Assembly (NCBI RefSeq): GCF_008271805.1
Contig: NZ_VSRY01000170.1
Location: 1-64,000 of the forward strand
Reading direction: 5' to 3'
Length of the DNA stretch: 64,000 nucleotides
From: Streptomyces sp. TRM49041
Lineage (GTDB): Bacteria > Actinomycetota > Actinomycetes > Streptomycetales > Streptomycetaceae
Below are positions 28,846 to 38,036 of the stretch, piece by piece (within the stretch, counting starts at the first letter, position 1; each line of letters starts with the position of its first letter). Made by a program: the position numbers and the translations under genes. The notes beneath the pieces are model-generated. The model saw nothing but the letters and a program-made list of their open reading frames with translations. It was not told where the DNA came from and made no database searches.

Positions 28846-31539
28846 ATGCCGTTCATGCTCCGGGTCGCCGGGCTGCCCGTCGAGACCGTACGGGAACTCC
28901 GCTGCCCCGACAGCCGCCGCTGGGCCGACGACGTGCTGGCCACCCGCGAGGAACTGGGTGCGGCGGGTGCCGCCCTGGGCGAGCTGCTGCACCCCCTGGT
29001 CGGACGGAGCGCCGACGACGGGGAGCGCCGCCGACTGCTGAAGCTGCGCCGGGACGTGTTCAACAACCGGCTCCCGCCGGCCGCCGATGCCGACGCCGCC
29101 CAAGCCCTGGTGGCCGGGCTGGACCCGGCGGTGGGCGGGGCGCTCGCGGACTGGCTGGCCGCCCGCCGCCGCCTCACCGCCCGCACCGCGGAGGGTGCCG
29201 CACTGCTCGCCGCCGAGACGGCCCGCAGTCGCGCCGCGCTGTGCCGGCTGGCGGGAGAGGAGCGGCTGCGCAAGGGCCTGCTGCTGGCCTCGCCCACGCT
29301 GGACGCCCAGCTCGACGCCTATGTATGGAAGACGGCGGCGGCGCCGGACGCCCGGCCGGACAAGAGACGGCGAAAGATCGAGCGCTCGCTGTTGTCGTAC
29401 CTGTACCGGACGGCCTGCAAGACCAGCCCGTTCTCGACCTTCACGGGGGTCGTGCCCGGCGAGTTCACCGACCGGACCGCCCAAGGCCTGGAGGCGCGGA
29501 TCGCGCAGGAGTGGACCGGCCACGCGCGGCTGAACGTCGTCGCGCTGCGCCGCCTCGCGGAAGCCCTCGTGGCGGATCCGGCCCGCCGCGCCGACCTGCC
29601 CGTGTCCCTGGCCTCCGGCTGGGGGCGGGACGACGACCGGGTGCGGTATGTGCGCCGCTGGGTGACGGCCGGTGACGACGACACGGCCGTCACGTTCGAC
29701 GCGGTGAAGGACCGGCTGTTCTTCCTGCGCCGCAGCGGCACCCTGGAGCGGCTGCTCGGCCTGTTCGAAGAGCGGGAGGTCGTGCGGTTCGGTGAGCTGA
29801 CCGAGTGGCTCGCCGCCGACCGGGGCGCCGGGGAGGAGGAGTGCGCCCTGTATCTCCAGGCCCTGCTGGACGTGGGCATGGTGCAGGTACCGTGCCTGCG
29901 GACCGAGGTGCACGACACGGACCCGCTGCGGGCGTTCCAGGCCTCGCTGCGGGACCTCGGCCGGCCGTGGGCGGACGCGCTGGCCGGCCGGCTCGACGCG
30001 GCCGTCTCCTGTGTCGACCGGTTCGGAGCGGCGGATCCGGCGGAGCGGCGTGCGCTGCTGGACGAGTTGCGGGCCGAACTCCGCGCCGTTCAGGAGATGT
30101 TGGGAGCAGCGGGGCAGGCGAGGGTGCCGCAGACCGTTCTGTACGAGGACGCGGCGGCGGGCTCCGGAACCGCCCTGGGCCGGGCGGCGTGGGCCGAGCG
30201 GGTCGCGGGGCCGCTGGGTGAGGTGGAGCGGATCCTGCCCGCCTTCGACCTGACGCTGCCGCAGCGGATCACCTTCAAGGGCTTCTTCATCGCCCGGTAC
30301 GGGCTGGGTGGCCGCTGCGACGACCTGCTGAAGCTGGTCCACGAATTCCACGAGGACTTCTTCGACCAGTACATGACCTTCACCGTCGGGCACACCTCCT
30401 TCGATGCCGACGGCCGCTACGTCCCCGAGGTCAACTGGCTGGGCCTGCCGCAGCTGAAGGCGCTCGACTCGGCCCGTGAGACGTTCGCCGCCCGGATGCG
30501 CGCCCTGTGGGAGGGCCGTGAGGGTGACGAGATCGTCGTCGGCGGCGATCTCATCGACGCGGTGGCCGCCGAGCTTGCCCCCGTGGCCCCGGACTTCCTC
30601 CCCATGAGCCACCACCTCCAGCTCGCCGCCGACCGGGGCCACGGCAGCGGTACGGGTCCGCTGGCGGTACTCAACCGCTCGTACGGGGGCCTCTCCTTCC
30701 CCTTCAGCCGCTTCACTCACTGCTTCGACGGCGTCGAGGACCGGCTGCTGCGCCGGGCGGAGGAGATCCGGCCCGAGGGCGCCGTCTTCGCGGAGGTCAC
30801 CGGCGGCCCCGTCACCAGCAACCTCAACCTGCACGGGCGGCTCACCGAGTACGAGATCGTCTGTCCGGGCGAACGGGGCACACTGGAGCCGGAGTTCCGC
30901 ATCCCGCTCGACGACCTGTTCATCGAGCACGATGTGGACGCCGACCGCCTGGTCCTCCGGTCGGTCCGGCTCGGCCGCGAGGTGATCCCCGTCTACCTCG
31001 GCTACCTGGTGCCGCTGGCCCTCCCCGAGCTGCCGCGCACCCTGCTCCTGCTGTCCCCGACCTCCATGGCGCCGCTCAACGTCTGGGGCGGCGTCCCCGA
31101 GGGCGAACCGGACCGCGGGGTGACCACCCGGCCGCGCGTGAGGCACGGCAGCGTGGTGCTCAGCCGCCGCAGCTGGAGCTGCCCCGCCGCCCGGCTGCCA
31201 CTGGCCGCGCCGGGCGTTCCGGACGCGGACCGGTTCCTGGGCTGGCACCGCTTCCGGCGCGCCCACGGGCTGCCCGACCGGGTGTTCGCCACCCTCTCCG
31301 ACAGCGGCGCCCGCGGGGCTACCGGCGCCAAGCCGCAGTACGTCGACTTCGACAGCGCCCTGTCCCTGTCGGCGTTCGAGGCACTGATCAGGACCGACCG
31401 GGCCCGGGTCGTGTTCCGGGAGACGCTGCCCGACGAGAACGCCCTGCACACCGTGTCCGACCGGGGCCGCCATGTCGCCGAACTCGCCGTGGAAACCCTT
31501 GTGTCCACCCGTACGACCGGAAGGGACGGCCACCGATGA
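28846..31539 (+). CDS. LanB-type lantibiotic/thiopeptide dehydratase, glutamylation domain
   Basis: An 897-residue class I dehydratase N-terminal part: PFMLRVAGLPVETVREL at the start, RSLLSYLYRTACKTSPFSTFTGV, ITFKGFFIARYG and GPVTSNLNLHGRL fit the LanB glutamylation domain. It uses glutamyl-tRNA to activate Ser and Thr of the precursor for dehydration. The elimination domain is a separate gene that overlaps its stop by four bases, as in goadsporin and thiopeptide clusters. ATG 28846 has a GAGGGA site; ATG 28819 would add nine residues and overlap the SagB stop. Confidence 0.88.
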   Translation: MPFMLRVAGLPVETVRELRCPDSRRWADDVLATREELGAAGAALGELLHPLVGRSADDGERRRLLKLRRDVFNNRLPPAADADAAQALVAGLDPAVGGALADWLAARRRLTARTAEGAALLAAETARSRAALCRLAGEERLRKGLLLASPTLDAQLDAYVWKTAAAPDARPDKRRRKIERSLLSYLYRTACKTSPFSTFTGVVPGEFTDRTAQGLEARIAQEWTGHARLNVVALRRLAEALVADPARRADLPVSLASGWGRDDDRVRYVRRWVTAGDDDTAVTFDAVKDRLFFLRRSGTLERLLGLFEEREVVRFGELTEWLAADRGAGEEECALYLQALLDVGMVQVPCLRTEVHDTDPLRAFQASLRDLGRPWADALAGRLDAAVSCVDRFGAADPAERRALLDELRAELRAVQEMLGAAGQARVPQTVLYEDAAAGSGTALGRAAWAERVAGPLGEVERILPAFDLTLPQRITFKGFFIARYGLGGRCDDLLKLVHEFHEDFFDQYMTFTVGHTSFDADGRYVPEVNWLGLPQLKALDSARETFAARMRALWEGREGDEIVVGGDLIDAVAAELAPVAPDFLPMSHHLQLAADRGHGSGTGPLAVLNRSYGGLSFPFSRFTHCFDGVEDRLLRRAEEIRPEGAVFAEVTGGPVTSNLNLHGRLTEYEIVCPGERGTLEPEFRIPLDDLFIEHDVDADRLVLRSVRLGREVIPVYLGYLVPLALPELPRTLLLLSPTSMAPLNVWGGVPEGEPDRGVTTRPRVRHGSVVLSRRSWSCPAARLPLAAPGVPDADRFLGWHRFRRAHGLPDRVFATLSDSGARGATGAKPQYVDFDSALSLSAFEALIRTDRARVVFRETLPDENALHTVSDRGRHVAELAVETLVSTRTTGRDGHR

Positions 31540-32579
31540 CCACCATCACGGCACGCGATGCCGGCGCCGGAGCCTGGCAGGCCACACATGTCTTCTATGC
31601 CGCCAACCCCCGCCCCATGCTGCTCCACTGCATCCGCCCCCTGGTGGCCGGACTGGAGGCGGACGGGCTCCTCGCCGGCTACTTCTTCATCAACTACTGG
31701 CTCGAAGGCCCCCACGTCCGGCTCCGGATAAAACCGTCGTCACCGGACGTGCAGGAGGAGGTCCGCCGCAGGACCGAGCAGGCCGTCGACGCGTTCCTCA
31801 AGGAGCGCCCCGCCCTGTACGAGGTCGACTCGGGCTTCCTGAGCGACTTCTACAACACGCTCTTCGAGATCGAGTTCCCCGGCAGCGAGCGCGCCCACTA
31901 CACCGACGACCAGGGCCGCATGCGGCTGCGCCCCAACAACACCCGCAGCCCGGAGCCGTACGAACCGGAGTACGGCAAATACGGCGGCCCGGCCGGGATC
32001 GAGCTGGCCGAGTGGCACTTCCGGCACTCCAGCGACCTGGTCATCGAGGCGTTCCGCACCAAGAACCTGCATCTGCGGACCGTGCTGCTCGGCACCTCGG
32101 CACAGCTGATGATGGTCGTCTCCGGCACCTTCCTGCCCGGCGACGACGAGCTGGCCGACTATCTGGACAGCTACTACGCGTTCTGGCACCGCGCCTTCCC
32201 CGGCACCGGCTTCATCGGCAGCGAGGAGTACGACCGGAACTACGCCGCCATGGCGCCGAAGCTGGCGTCCCGGTTCGCCGCCGTCCGCGCGGCCGTCGCG
32301 GGCACTTTGGACGGTCCCCGGCTTCCCGCGTTCCTGGCCGGCTGGGCCGAGCACTGCGCCGAACTGCGCGACCGGGCTCGCGCCCTGGCCGAAAACGGCG
32401 ATCTGGTGTTCCGGTCGTGGGACGGTGAACGGGACGAGCAGGTCACGGACCCCGCCGTGGCGCTGCCGCTGCTGCTCTCCCCGTATATGCACATGACCAA
32501 CAACCGGCTGCATGTGACCATCCGCGACGAGGCCTATCTGTCGCACGTCCTGGGCCGCGCCCTGCGGGAGCCGCGGTGA
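31536..32579 (+). CDS. Thiopeptide-type LanB C-terminal protein (elimination domain or pyridine synthase)
   Basis: A 347-residue protein of the lantibiotic-dehydratase C-terminal family, with the diagnostic FFINYWLEGPHVRLRIKP near residue 45-65 and the closing MHMTNNRLHVT. In split LanB systems one such protein removes glutamate to give dehydroalanine or dehydrobutyrine; a paralogue in thiopeptides performs the [4+2] pyridine-forming cycloaddition. Only one copy is present here, so elimination is the parsimonious role and the product may be linear. It overlaps both neighbours by four bases (ATGA, GTGA). Confidence 0.82.
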   Translation: MTTITARDAGAGAWQATHVFYAANPRPMLLHCIRPLVAGLEADGLLAGYFFINYWLEGPHVRLRIKPSSPDVQEEVRRRTEQAVDAFLKERPALYEVDSGFLSDFYNTLFEIEFPGSERAHYTDDQGRMRLRPNNTRSPEPYEPEYGKYGGPAGIELAEWHFRHSSDLVIEAFRTKNLHLRTVLLGTSAQLMMVVSGTFLPGDDELADYLDSYYAFWHRAFPGTGFIGSEEYDRNYAAMAPKLASRFAAVRAAVAGTLDGPRLPAFLAGWAEHCAELRDRARALAENGDLVFRSWDGERDEQVTDPAVALPLLLSPYMHMTNNRLHVTIRDEAYLSHVLGRALREPR

Positions 32580-33700
32580 CGGCCCCGCCCGACGCCCCCG
32601 ACGCCCCCGACGCCTTCACGGCGTACCGGCCCCGGCTCCGCCCCGAGGTACTGGTCAGCGACACACTGCTGCACGGGGCCGACACCGTGCACCTGATCAA
32701 GGACACCGGCAGCGGGCAGTCCTTCAAGGTGGGCACCAAGGAGCACTTCCTGATCTCCCGGATGGACGGTGAGCGCAGCCTGGGGGAGATCGGCGCGGAG
32801 TACGCGCGCGTGTACGGGCGCAGGCTGGCCGCCGCCAACTGGCGGCAGCTGCTGGGCATGCTGGGCAAGCGCGGCCTTCTGGAGGGCTCCCCGGCCGCCG
32901 CCCCGCCCCCGGCGCCCGCCGAGCCGCGCACCCTGCTCCGGGGCAGTCTCCGGCTGGTCGCGGACGCGGACGCGACGACCGGGCGGCTGCACCGGGCCAT
33001 CGGCTGGGCCCTGTCGCCGTGGTGCATGGTGCCGCTGCTCGTCCTGGCCGTCGTCATGGAGGCCGTACTGGCCTGGCATGCGGGTGAACTGGTCTCCGCC
33101 GCATGGGATTTGTTCAAGAACCCGGTTCTGCTGACGGCCGCCGCGACACTTCTGTGGCTGAGCACCGCCCTGCACGAGCTGGCACACGGCGTGGTCGCCC
33201 GGCACTACGGCGGGCACGTCTCCGAGATCGGCCTGCGCTGGCGGCTCCCGGTCGTGATCATGTACTGCACGGTCGACAACTTCCTCTACCTGTCAGCCCG
33301 TCGCCACCGGATCGCCACCGCCGTGGCCGGTGCCGTGATGAACCTGCTGTTCCTGCTGCCGTTCTTCGCGGTGTGGCTGTACGCCCCCGTCGATGACGCG
33401 ACCCGGGGCGCCCTGTCGGGGCTCCTGTTCCTCGGGAGCGTGCAGGGACTCTCCATGCTCGTCCCGCTGCCGCCGCTCGACGGCTACAAGATCTTCGCTC
33501 AGCTGGCCGGAGCCACCGAGCTGGCCGCGTCCAGCCGGGCCTACCTGCGGCTGGCCGTCCGCCGCGACCCGTCCGCCCGCGCGTACCCGCGCCGGGCCCG
33601 CACCGCCTACACCGCTTACGGGGTGGGTGTGCCGCTGGTCCTCGGCGCACTCGTCGCGGCGGTCGTGGCGATCGTCCACCACCTGCTCACCACCGGGTGA
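32576..33700 (+). CDS. Membrane M50-type zinc protease with N-terminal PqqD-like RRE
   Basis: A 374-residue integral membrane protein. Residues about 20-105 look like a PqqD-type peptide-recognition domain (FKVGTKEHFLISRMDGERSL). The membrane part has HELAH at 200-204 and LPPLDGYK at 298-305, the zinc ligands of site-2-protease-like M50 enzymes, with hydrophobic segments at about 150-168, 185-200, 247-270, 280-297 and 345-370. It is probably the leader peptidase acting at the membrane before or during export, since the RRE could bind the leader. The GTG start overlaps the previous stop. Confidence 0.82.
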   Translation: MTAPPDAPDAPDAFTAYRPRLRPEVLVSDTLLHGADTVHLIKDTGSGQSFKVGTKEHFLISRMDGERSLGEIGAEYARVYGRRLAAANWRQLLGMLGKRGLLEGSPAAAPPPAPAEPRTLLRGSLRLVADADATTGRLHRAIGWALSPWCMVPLLVLAVVMEAVLAWHAGELVSAAWDLFKNPVLLTAAATLLWLSTALHELAHGVVARHYGGHVSEIGLRWRLPVVIMYCTVDNFLYLSARRHRIATAVAGAVMNLLFLLPFFAVWLYAPVDDATRGALSGLLFLGSVQGLSMLVPLPPLDGYKIFAQLAGATELAASSRAYLRLAVRRDPSARAYPRRARTAYTAYGVGVPLVLGALVAAVVAIVHHLLTTG

Positions 33701-33720
33701 GCACCGACAAGGAGAACCCC

Positions 33721-34680
<960 letters not shown>

Positions 34681-34720
34681 CCGCCGTCCCACGCACCCGT
34701 ACACGGAAGAGAAAGACCAC

Positions 34721-35482
34721 ATGAGCGCATACGCCGCGTTGAGCCAGGCCGGATACCGGGCCTACGTCCGCGACAAGACCACCCTGTTCTTCACCTTCGC
34801 CTTCCCGCTCCTCTTCCTCGTCGTCTTCGGCCTGATCTTCCACGGCAAGAACGTCGAGCAGAGCGGCCAGCCGTACATCAACTACATCGCCCCGGGCGTG
34901 CTGGCCTGGGGCGTCGCCAACGCCGCCGTGTTCGGTATCGGCTTCGTGCTGATGCAGTGGCGCCGCGACGACCTCCTGCGCCTGATCCGCATGACCCCGG
35001 TAAGGCTTCCCGCCGTGCTCGGCTCCCGGTACGTGCTGGCGCTCGGCATCGGCCTCGTACAGACGGCGCTGTTCGTGGGTGTGGCACTGCTGCCGTGGTT
35101 CGGGCTGCGGCTCGCGTCCGGGTGGCCGCTGGCGCTGCCGGTGCTGCTCCTCGGCATCACCGCGTTCCTGGCGATCGGGGTGATCGTCGGCACATACGCG
35201 AAGACGCCCGAGGCGGTCGCGGCCGTCGCCAACTGCCTGATGATCCCCATGGCGTTCCTGTCCGGGTCCTTCTTCCCGCTGGACGCCATGCCGGACTGGA
35301 TGCAGACCCTCGCCAAGGCGCTGCCCCTGCACTACCTCGTCGACGGCACCTCCGCCGCCCTCACCGGCAGCGGCGGCCAGGTCGGCACCGATGTGGCCGT
35401 GGCCTGCGCGGTACTCGCCGGCTGCGCCGTCGTCTTCGGGGCCGTCGCGCTGAAGACCTTCCGCTGGAGTGACAAGTCATGA
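34721..35482 (+). CDS. ABC-2 type exporter permease
   Basis: A 253-residue membrane protein with six hydrophobic segments and the ABC-2 pattern: an N-terminal cytoplasmic helix, FTFAFPLLFLVVFGLIF, a central re-entrant region, and FLSGSFFPLDAMP near the C terminus, typical of DrrB-like permeases. It is the partner of the ATPase 40 bases upstream. Its stop overlaps the second YcaO start (ATGA). Confidence 0.92.
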   Translation: MSAYAALSQAGYRAYVRDKTTLFFTFAFPLLFLVVFGLIFHGKNVEQSGQPYINYIAPGVLAWGVANAAVFGIGFVLMQWRRDDLLRLIRMTPVRLPAVLGSRYVLALGIGLVQTALFVGVALLPWFGLRLASGWPLALPVLLLGITAFLAIGVIVGTYAKTPEAVAAVANCLMIPMAFLSGSFFPLDAMPDWMQTLAKALPLHYLVDGTSAALTGSGGQVGTDVAVACAVLAGCAVVFGAVALKTFRWSDKS

Positions 35483-37467
35483 CCGCCGCAGTTGCACGAC
35501 CTGATGCCGTACGACCTCTGGAGGCGGGCCCCTTGGAGGCCGCCCGCACCCTGCTGCAGCGGGAACTCACCGCCCGCCACGAGGCCGCGTCCTCTCCGGC
35601 CCTGCCCGCTCCCTTCGTGGTCCCGCTGGGCCACGCCGACACTCTCGGCTTCGGCGTGACCGACCCCTACGCGGCCGCCCGCCCCGCTGCGAACGTCCAG
35701 CTCACCTCAAGGGCCGTGCTGCTCGGCCCCTGGTGCGGCGGTGACCCGGAGACGGCGCCCTGCGGCCAGTGCCTCGCCATGCGGTGGCAGCGGCTGCGCA
35801 GCCGTTCCGAGCGGGAGGCCCTCGAACTGGGCTACCCGTCGCGTGGAGCCACCGGCTGGCCGGTGCTCACCGACTTCTCGGTGGACGCGGTGTGGGCCGC
35901 TTACCGGGCGGTGCTGCCGGGGGGCCGCCCCGCCCCGGCCGCGTTCACCCCGGCGGACCGCGCCCTGGCCCAGGTCACCCGTGTCGACCTCGTCACCCTG
36001 GCCACCGCCACGTTCCCGCTCCTGCCGGAGCCGCTGTGCCCCGCGTGCGTACGGGAGCGTCCGGACACGGCCGAAGCGGCCCGGATGGACCTCGGCCCGA
36101 GACCCAAGCCCGCGCCGGACGGCTACCGGCTGAAGCCTCTCGACGCGTACCCGCTGCCGACCGCCGCCCTCGCCAACCCCGTCTGCGGTGCCATCGGCAC
36201 CGACACCTGGATCAACCCCGCGTCCACGACCACCGCGCCGGTCGCCGGGACCCACTTCGTACGGGGCTACGCCGGGCTCAACGACGTGACCTGGAGCGGT
36301 CAGTCCAACCGCTACACCACCAGCAGGACCCTCGCCTACCTGGAGGGCCTCGAGCGGTACGCGGGCACCCACCGCCGCCGCGGCACGGCCCCCCTCACGG
36401 AGTCGTACCACACCCTCGTGGCGGACGGCGTTCCCGTGCTGAACCCCGCCGACTGCGGCTTCTACGCCCCGGAGACGTACACCACGGACCATCTCGTCAG
36501 CCCCTTCGACCCGGACCGGAGGATTCCCTGGGTGTGGGGGCATTCGCTGCGCGACGACCGGCCCGTCCTGGTCCCGGCCCGGCTCGCCCACTACAGCGCG
36601 GGCGTCGACGCCGACAACTTCGTCTTCGAGTGCTCCAACGGCTGCGCGACAGGCGGCAGTCTGGAGGAGGCGATCCTCTTCGGGCTGCTGGAGCTCATCG
36701 AGCGGGACGCCTTCCTGCTGGCCTGGTACGGCCGGGCCCGCCTCGCCGAGATCGACCTGGCGACCTGCCGGACCCCCGCCATCCACAGCATGGTCCACCG
36801 GGCGGCGCTGCACGGCTACGACGTCCACGCCTTCGACACCCGCATGGACCTGGCGGTTCCCGTCGTCACCGCCCTGGCGGTCCGCCGCGACGGCGGCTAC
36901 GGCACGCTCTCCTTCGCCGCGGCGGCGGGCTTCGACCCGGAAGGCACGGTCGAGGCGGCCCTCTCCGAGGTGCTGACCTACATTCCCTATCTGCCGTACC
37001 AGGTGGCCGAACGGCATGCCGAACTGGAGGAGATGGAACGGGACTTCACCAGAGTCCTCCATCTGAAGGACCACGCCCAGCTGTACGGCCTCCCCGCCAT
37101 GGCCCGGCACGCGGCCGAGTACCTGAACCCGACGGCCGTGAAACCGGTCACCGAGCTGTACCGGGACTGGGAGACGCTCCGCCCTCGCACGGGGGATCTG
37201 CTGGACGATCTGCGGCTGGTCCGCGACGCACTGTCCGGCGCGGGCTTCGACGTGATCGCCGTCGACCAGACGACGCCCGAGCAGCACCGCATGGGCCTGC
37301 ACACCGTCAGCACCACCGTGCCGGGCCTGCTGCCGCTGGACTTCGGCTGGACCCGGCAGCGGGCCCTGCGGATGCCGCGACTGCGCACGGCACTGCGGGA
37401 CGCGGGCCTCCGTGAGGACGTCCTCACCGAGGCGGAGATCAAAACGGTCCCCCACCCTTTCCCGTGA
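35479..37467 (+). CDS. E1-YcaO cyclodehydratase, second copy
   Basis: A 662-residue paralogue of the enzyme at 25064. It has the same layout: zinc Cys pairs at 95/98 (CGQC) and 187/190 (CPAC), a YcaO domain with LEGLERYAG and LLELIERDAFLLAWY, and the C-terminal VPHPFP. Segments such as IPWVWGHSLRDDRPVLVP and LPLDFGWTRQRAL are nearly the same in both, yet the N-terminal parts differ strongly. Two cyclodehydratases in one cluster suggest division of labour, for example Cys versus Ser/Thr, or early versus late sites. It ends just before the terminator shared with the precursor gene. Confidence 0.9.
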   Translation: MTAAVARPDAVRPLEAGPLEAARTLLQRELTARHEAASSPALPAPFVVPLGHADTLGFGVTDPYAAARPAANVQLTSRAVLLGPWCGGDPETAPCGQCLAMRWQRLRSRSEREALELGYPSRGATGWPVLTDFSVDAVWAAYRAVLPGGRPAPAAFTPADRALAQVTRVDLVTLATATFPLLPEPLCPACVRERPDTAEAARMDLGPRPKPAPDGYRLKPLDAYPLPTAALANPVCGAIGTDTWINPASTTTAPVAGTHFVRGYAGLNDVTWSGQSNRYTTSRTLAYLEGLERYAGTHRRRGTAPLTESYHTLVADGVPVLNPADCGFYAPETYTTDHLVSPFDPDRRIPWVWGHSLRDDRPVLVPARLAHYSAGVDADNFVFECSNGCATGGSLEEAILFGLLELIERDAFLLAWYGRARLAEIDLATCRTPAIHSMVHRAALHGYDVHAFDTRMDLAVPVVTALAVRRDGGYGTLSFAAAAGFDPEGTVEAALSEVLTYIPYLPYQVAERHAELEEMERDFTRVLHLKDHAQLYGLPAMARHAAEYLNPTAVKPVTELYRDWETLRPRTGDLLDDLRLVRDALSGAGFDVIAVDQTTPEQHRMGLHTVSTTVPGLLPLDFGWTRQRALRMPRLRTALRDAGLREDVLTEAEIKTVPHPFP

Positions 37468-37528
37468 GCCCTTTCCGCGACCCTCCCGTGAACCTTCTCC
37501 TGAACGCACGGGCAGCCGCCGACAGCAG

Positions 37529-37577
37529 GGCAGCCCCCGGCCCGGGTGGCGGGGGATCCGCCCGGGCGGGGGCTGCC
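37529..37577. terminator. Bidirectional terminator between YcaO and the precursor gene
   Basis: A 17-bp stem with one bulged base (37529-37546 against 37561-37577) and a 14-base loop. It lies between the convergent ends of the second YcaO gene and the precursor gene and can serve both. Confidence 0.85.
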
Positions 37578-37595
37578 GGTCCGGCGGGGACGGGA

Positions 37596-37769
37596 TCAGG
37601 CGCTGCAGGAGGTGGTGCTGGTGGTGCTGGAGCAGGTGGAGGTCGAGGACGAGGAACACGAACCGGCGAGGACGACCTCGACCGCGTCCGAGTAGTCCGA
37701 GATCTCGAAGGTCTCCGACTCCAGCTCCAGGATCTCGTCGGCGAGGGTGGCGAGCTCGGTCTTGGCCAT
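37596..37769 (-). CDS. RiPP precursor peptide with Ser/Thr/Cys-only core
   Basis: A 57-residue peptide. The leader is acidic and amphipathic (MAKTELATLADEILELESET, then FEISDYSDAVEVVLAG), like thiopeptide and goadsporin leaders that end in an Ala/Gly junction. The core from Ser37 is SCSSSSTSTC (37-46) then SSTTSTTSCSA (47-57): 11 Ser, 6 Thr, 3 Cys and a final Ala, so 20 of 21 residues can be cyclised or dehydrated. The start codon has GGGAG six bases upstream. It is on the opposite strand from the enzymes, convergent with the second YcaO, with its own promoter in the divergent gap. It is the only good precursor candidate in the cluster. The exact cleavage site is inferred. Confidence 0.92.
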   Translation of the reverse strand: MAKTELATLADEILELESETFEISDYSDAVEVVLAGSCSSSSTSTCSSTTSTTSCSA

Positions 37770-38036
37770 GGTGCTCTCCCTTGGGTGAATGGGGTACCGG
37801 CTGCGGGTCAGTGCTCATCCGGGAGCCCACCGGCCGTACCGGCGGTGCCCCCGGGCGATGCCCCCCATTCCAGCCGCGCCCACTGTCAGATCGCCCCGCC
37901 GGTCACTGCCAGGCCGCTGACACCAGGTGACAGCGGACCGACGGGCCGCCGCACGGTCCGGCCCCCGAGACTCCTGCGTACGACACCCCGCACACGCCCC
38001 CGTACGCCCGTACAGACTTCAGCGAGGTGAACCCCC
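37770..38036. promoter_or_regulatory. Divergent promoter region of the precursor and M20 genes
   Basis: This 267-bp gap must hold the precursor promoter (minus strand) and the M20 gene promoter (plus strand). It includes CAGGTGACAG around 37923-37932. No clear operator repeat stands out. GCGAGGTGAA before 38037 is the M20 ribosome binding site. Confidence 0.4.

Noticed and set aside
28648..31533. Minus-strand frame antisense to the LanB gene
   Set aside because: Same GC shadow effect; the plus-strand gene has clear LanB motifs.
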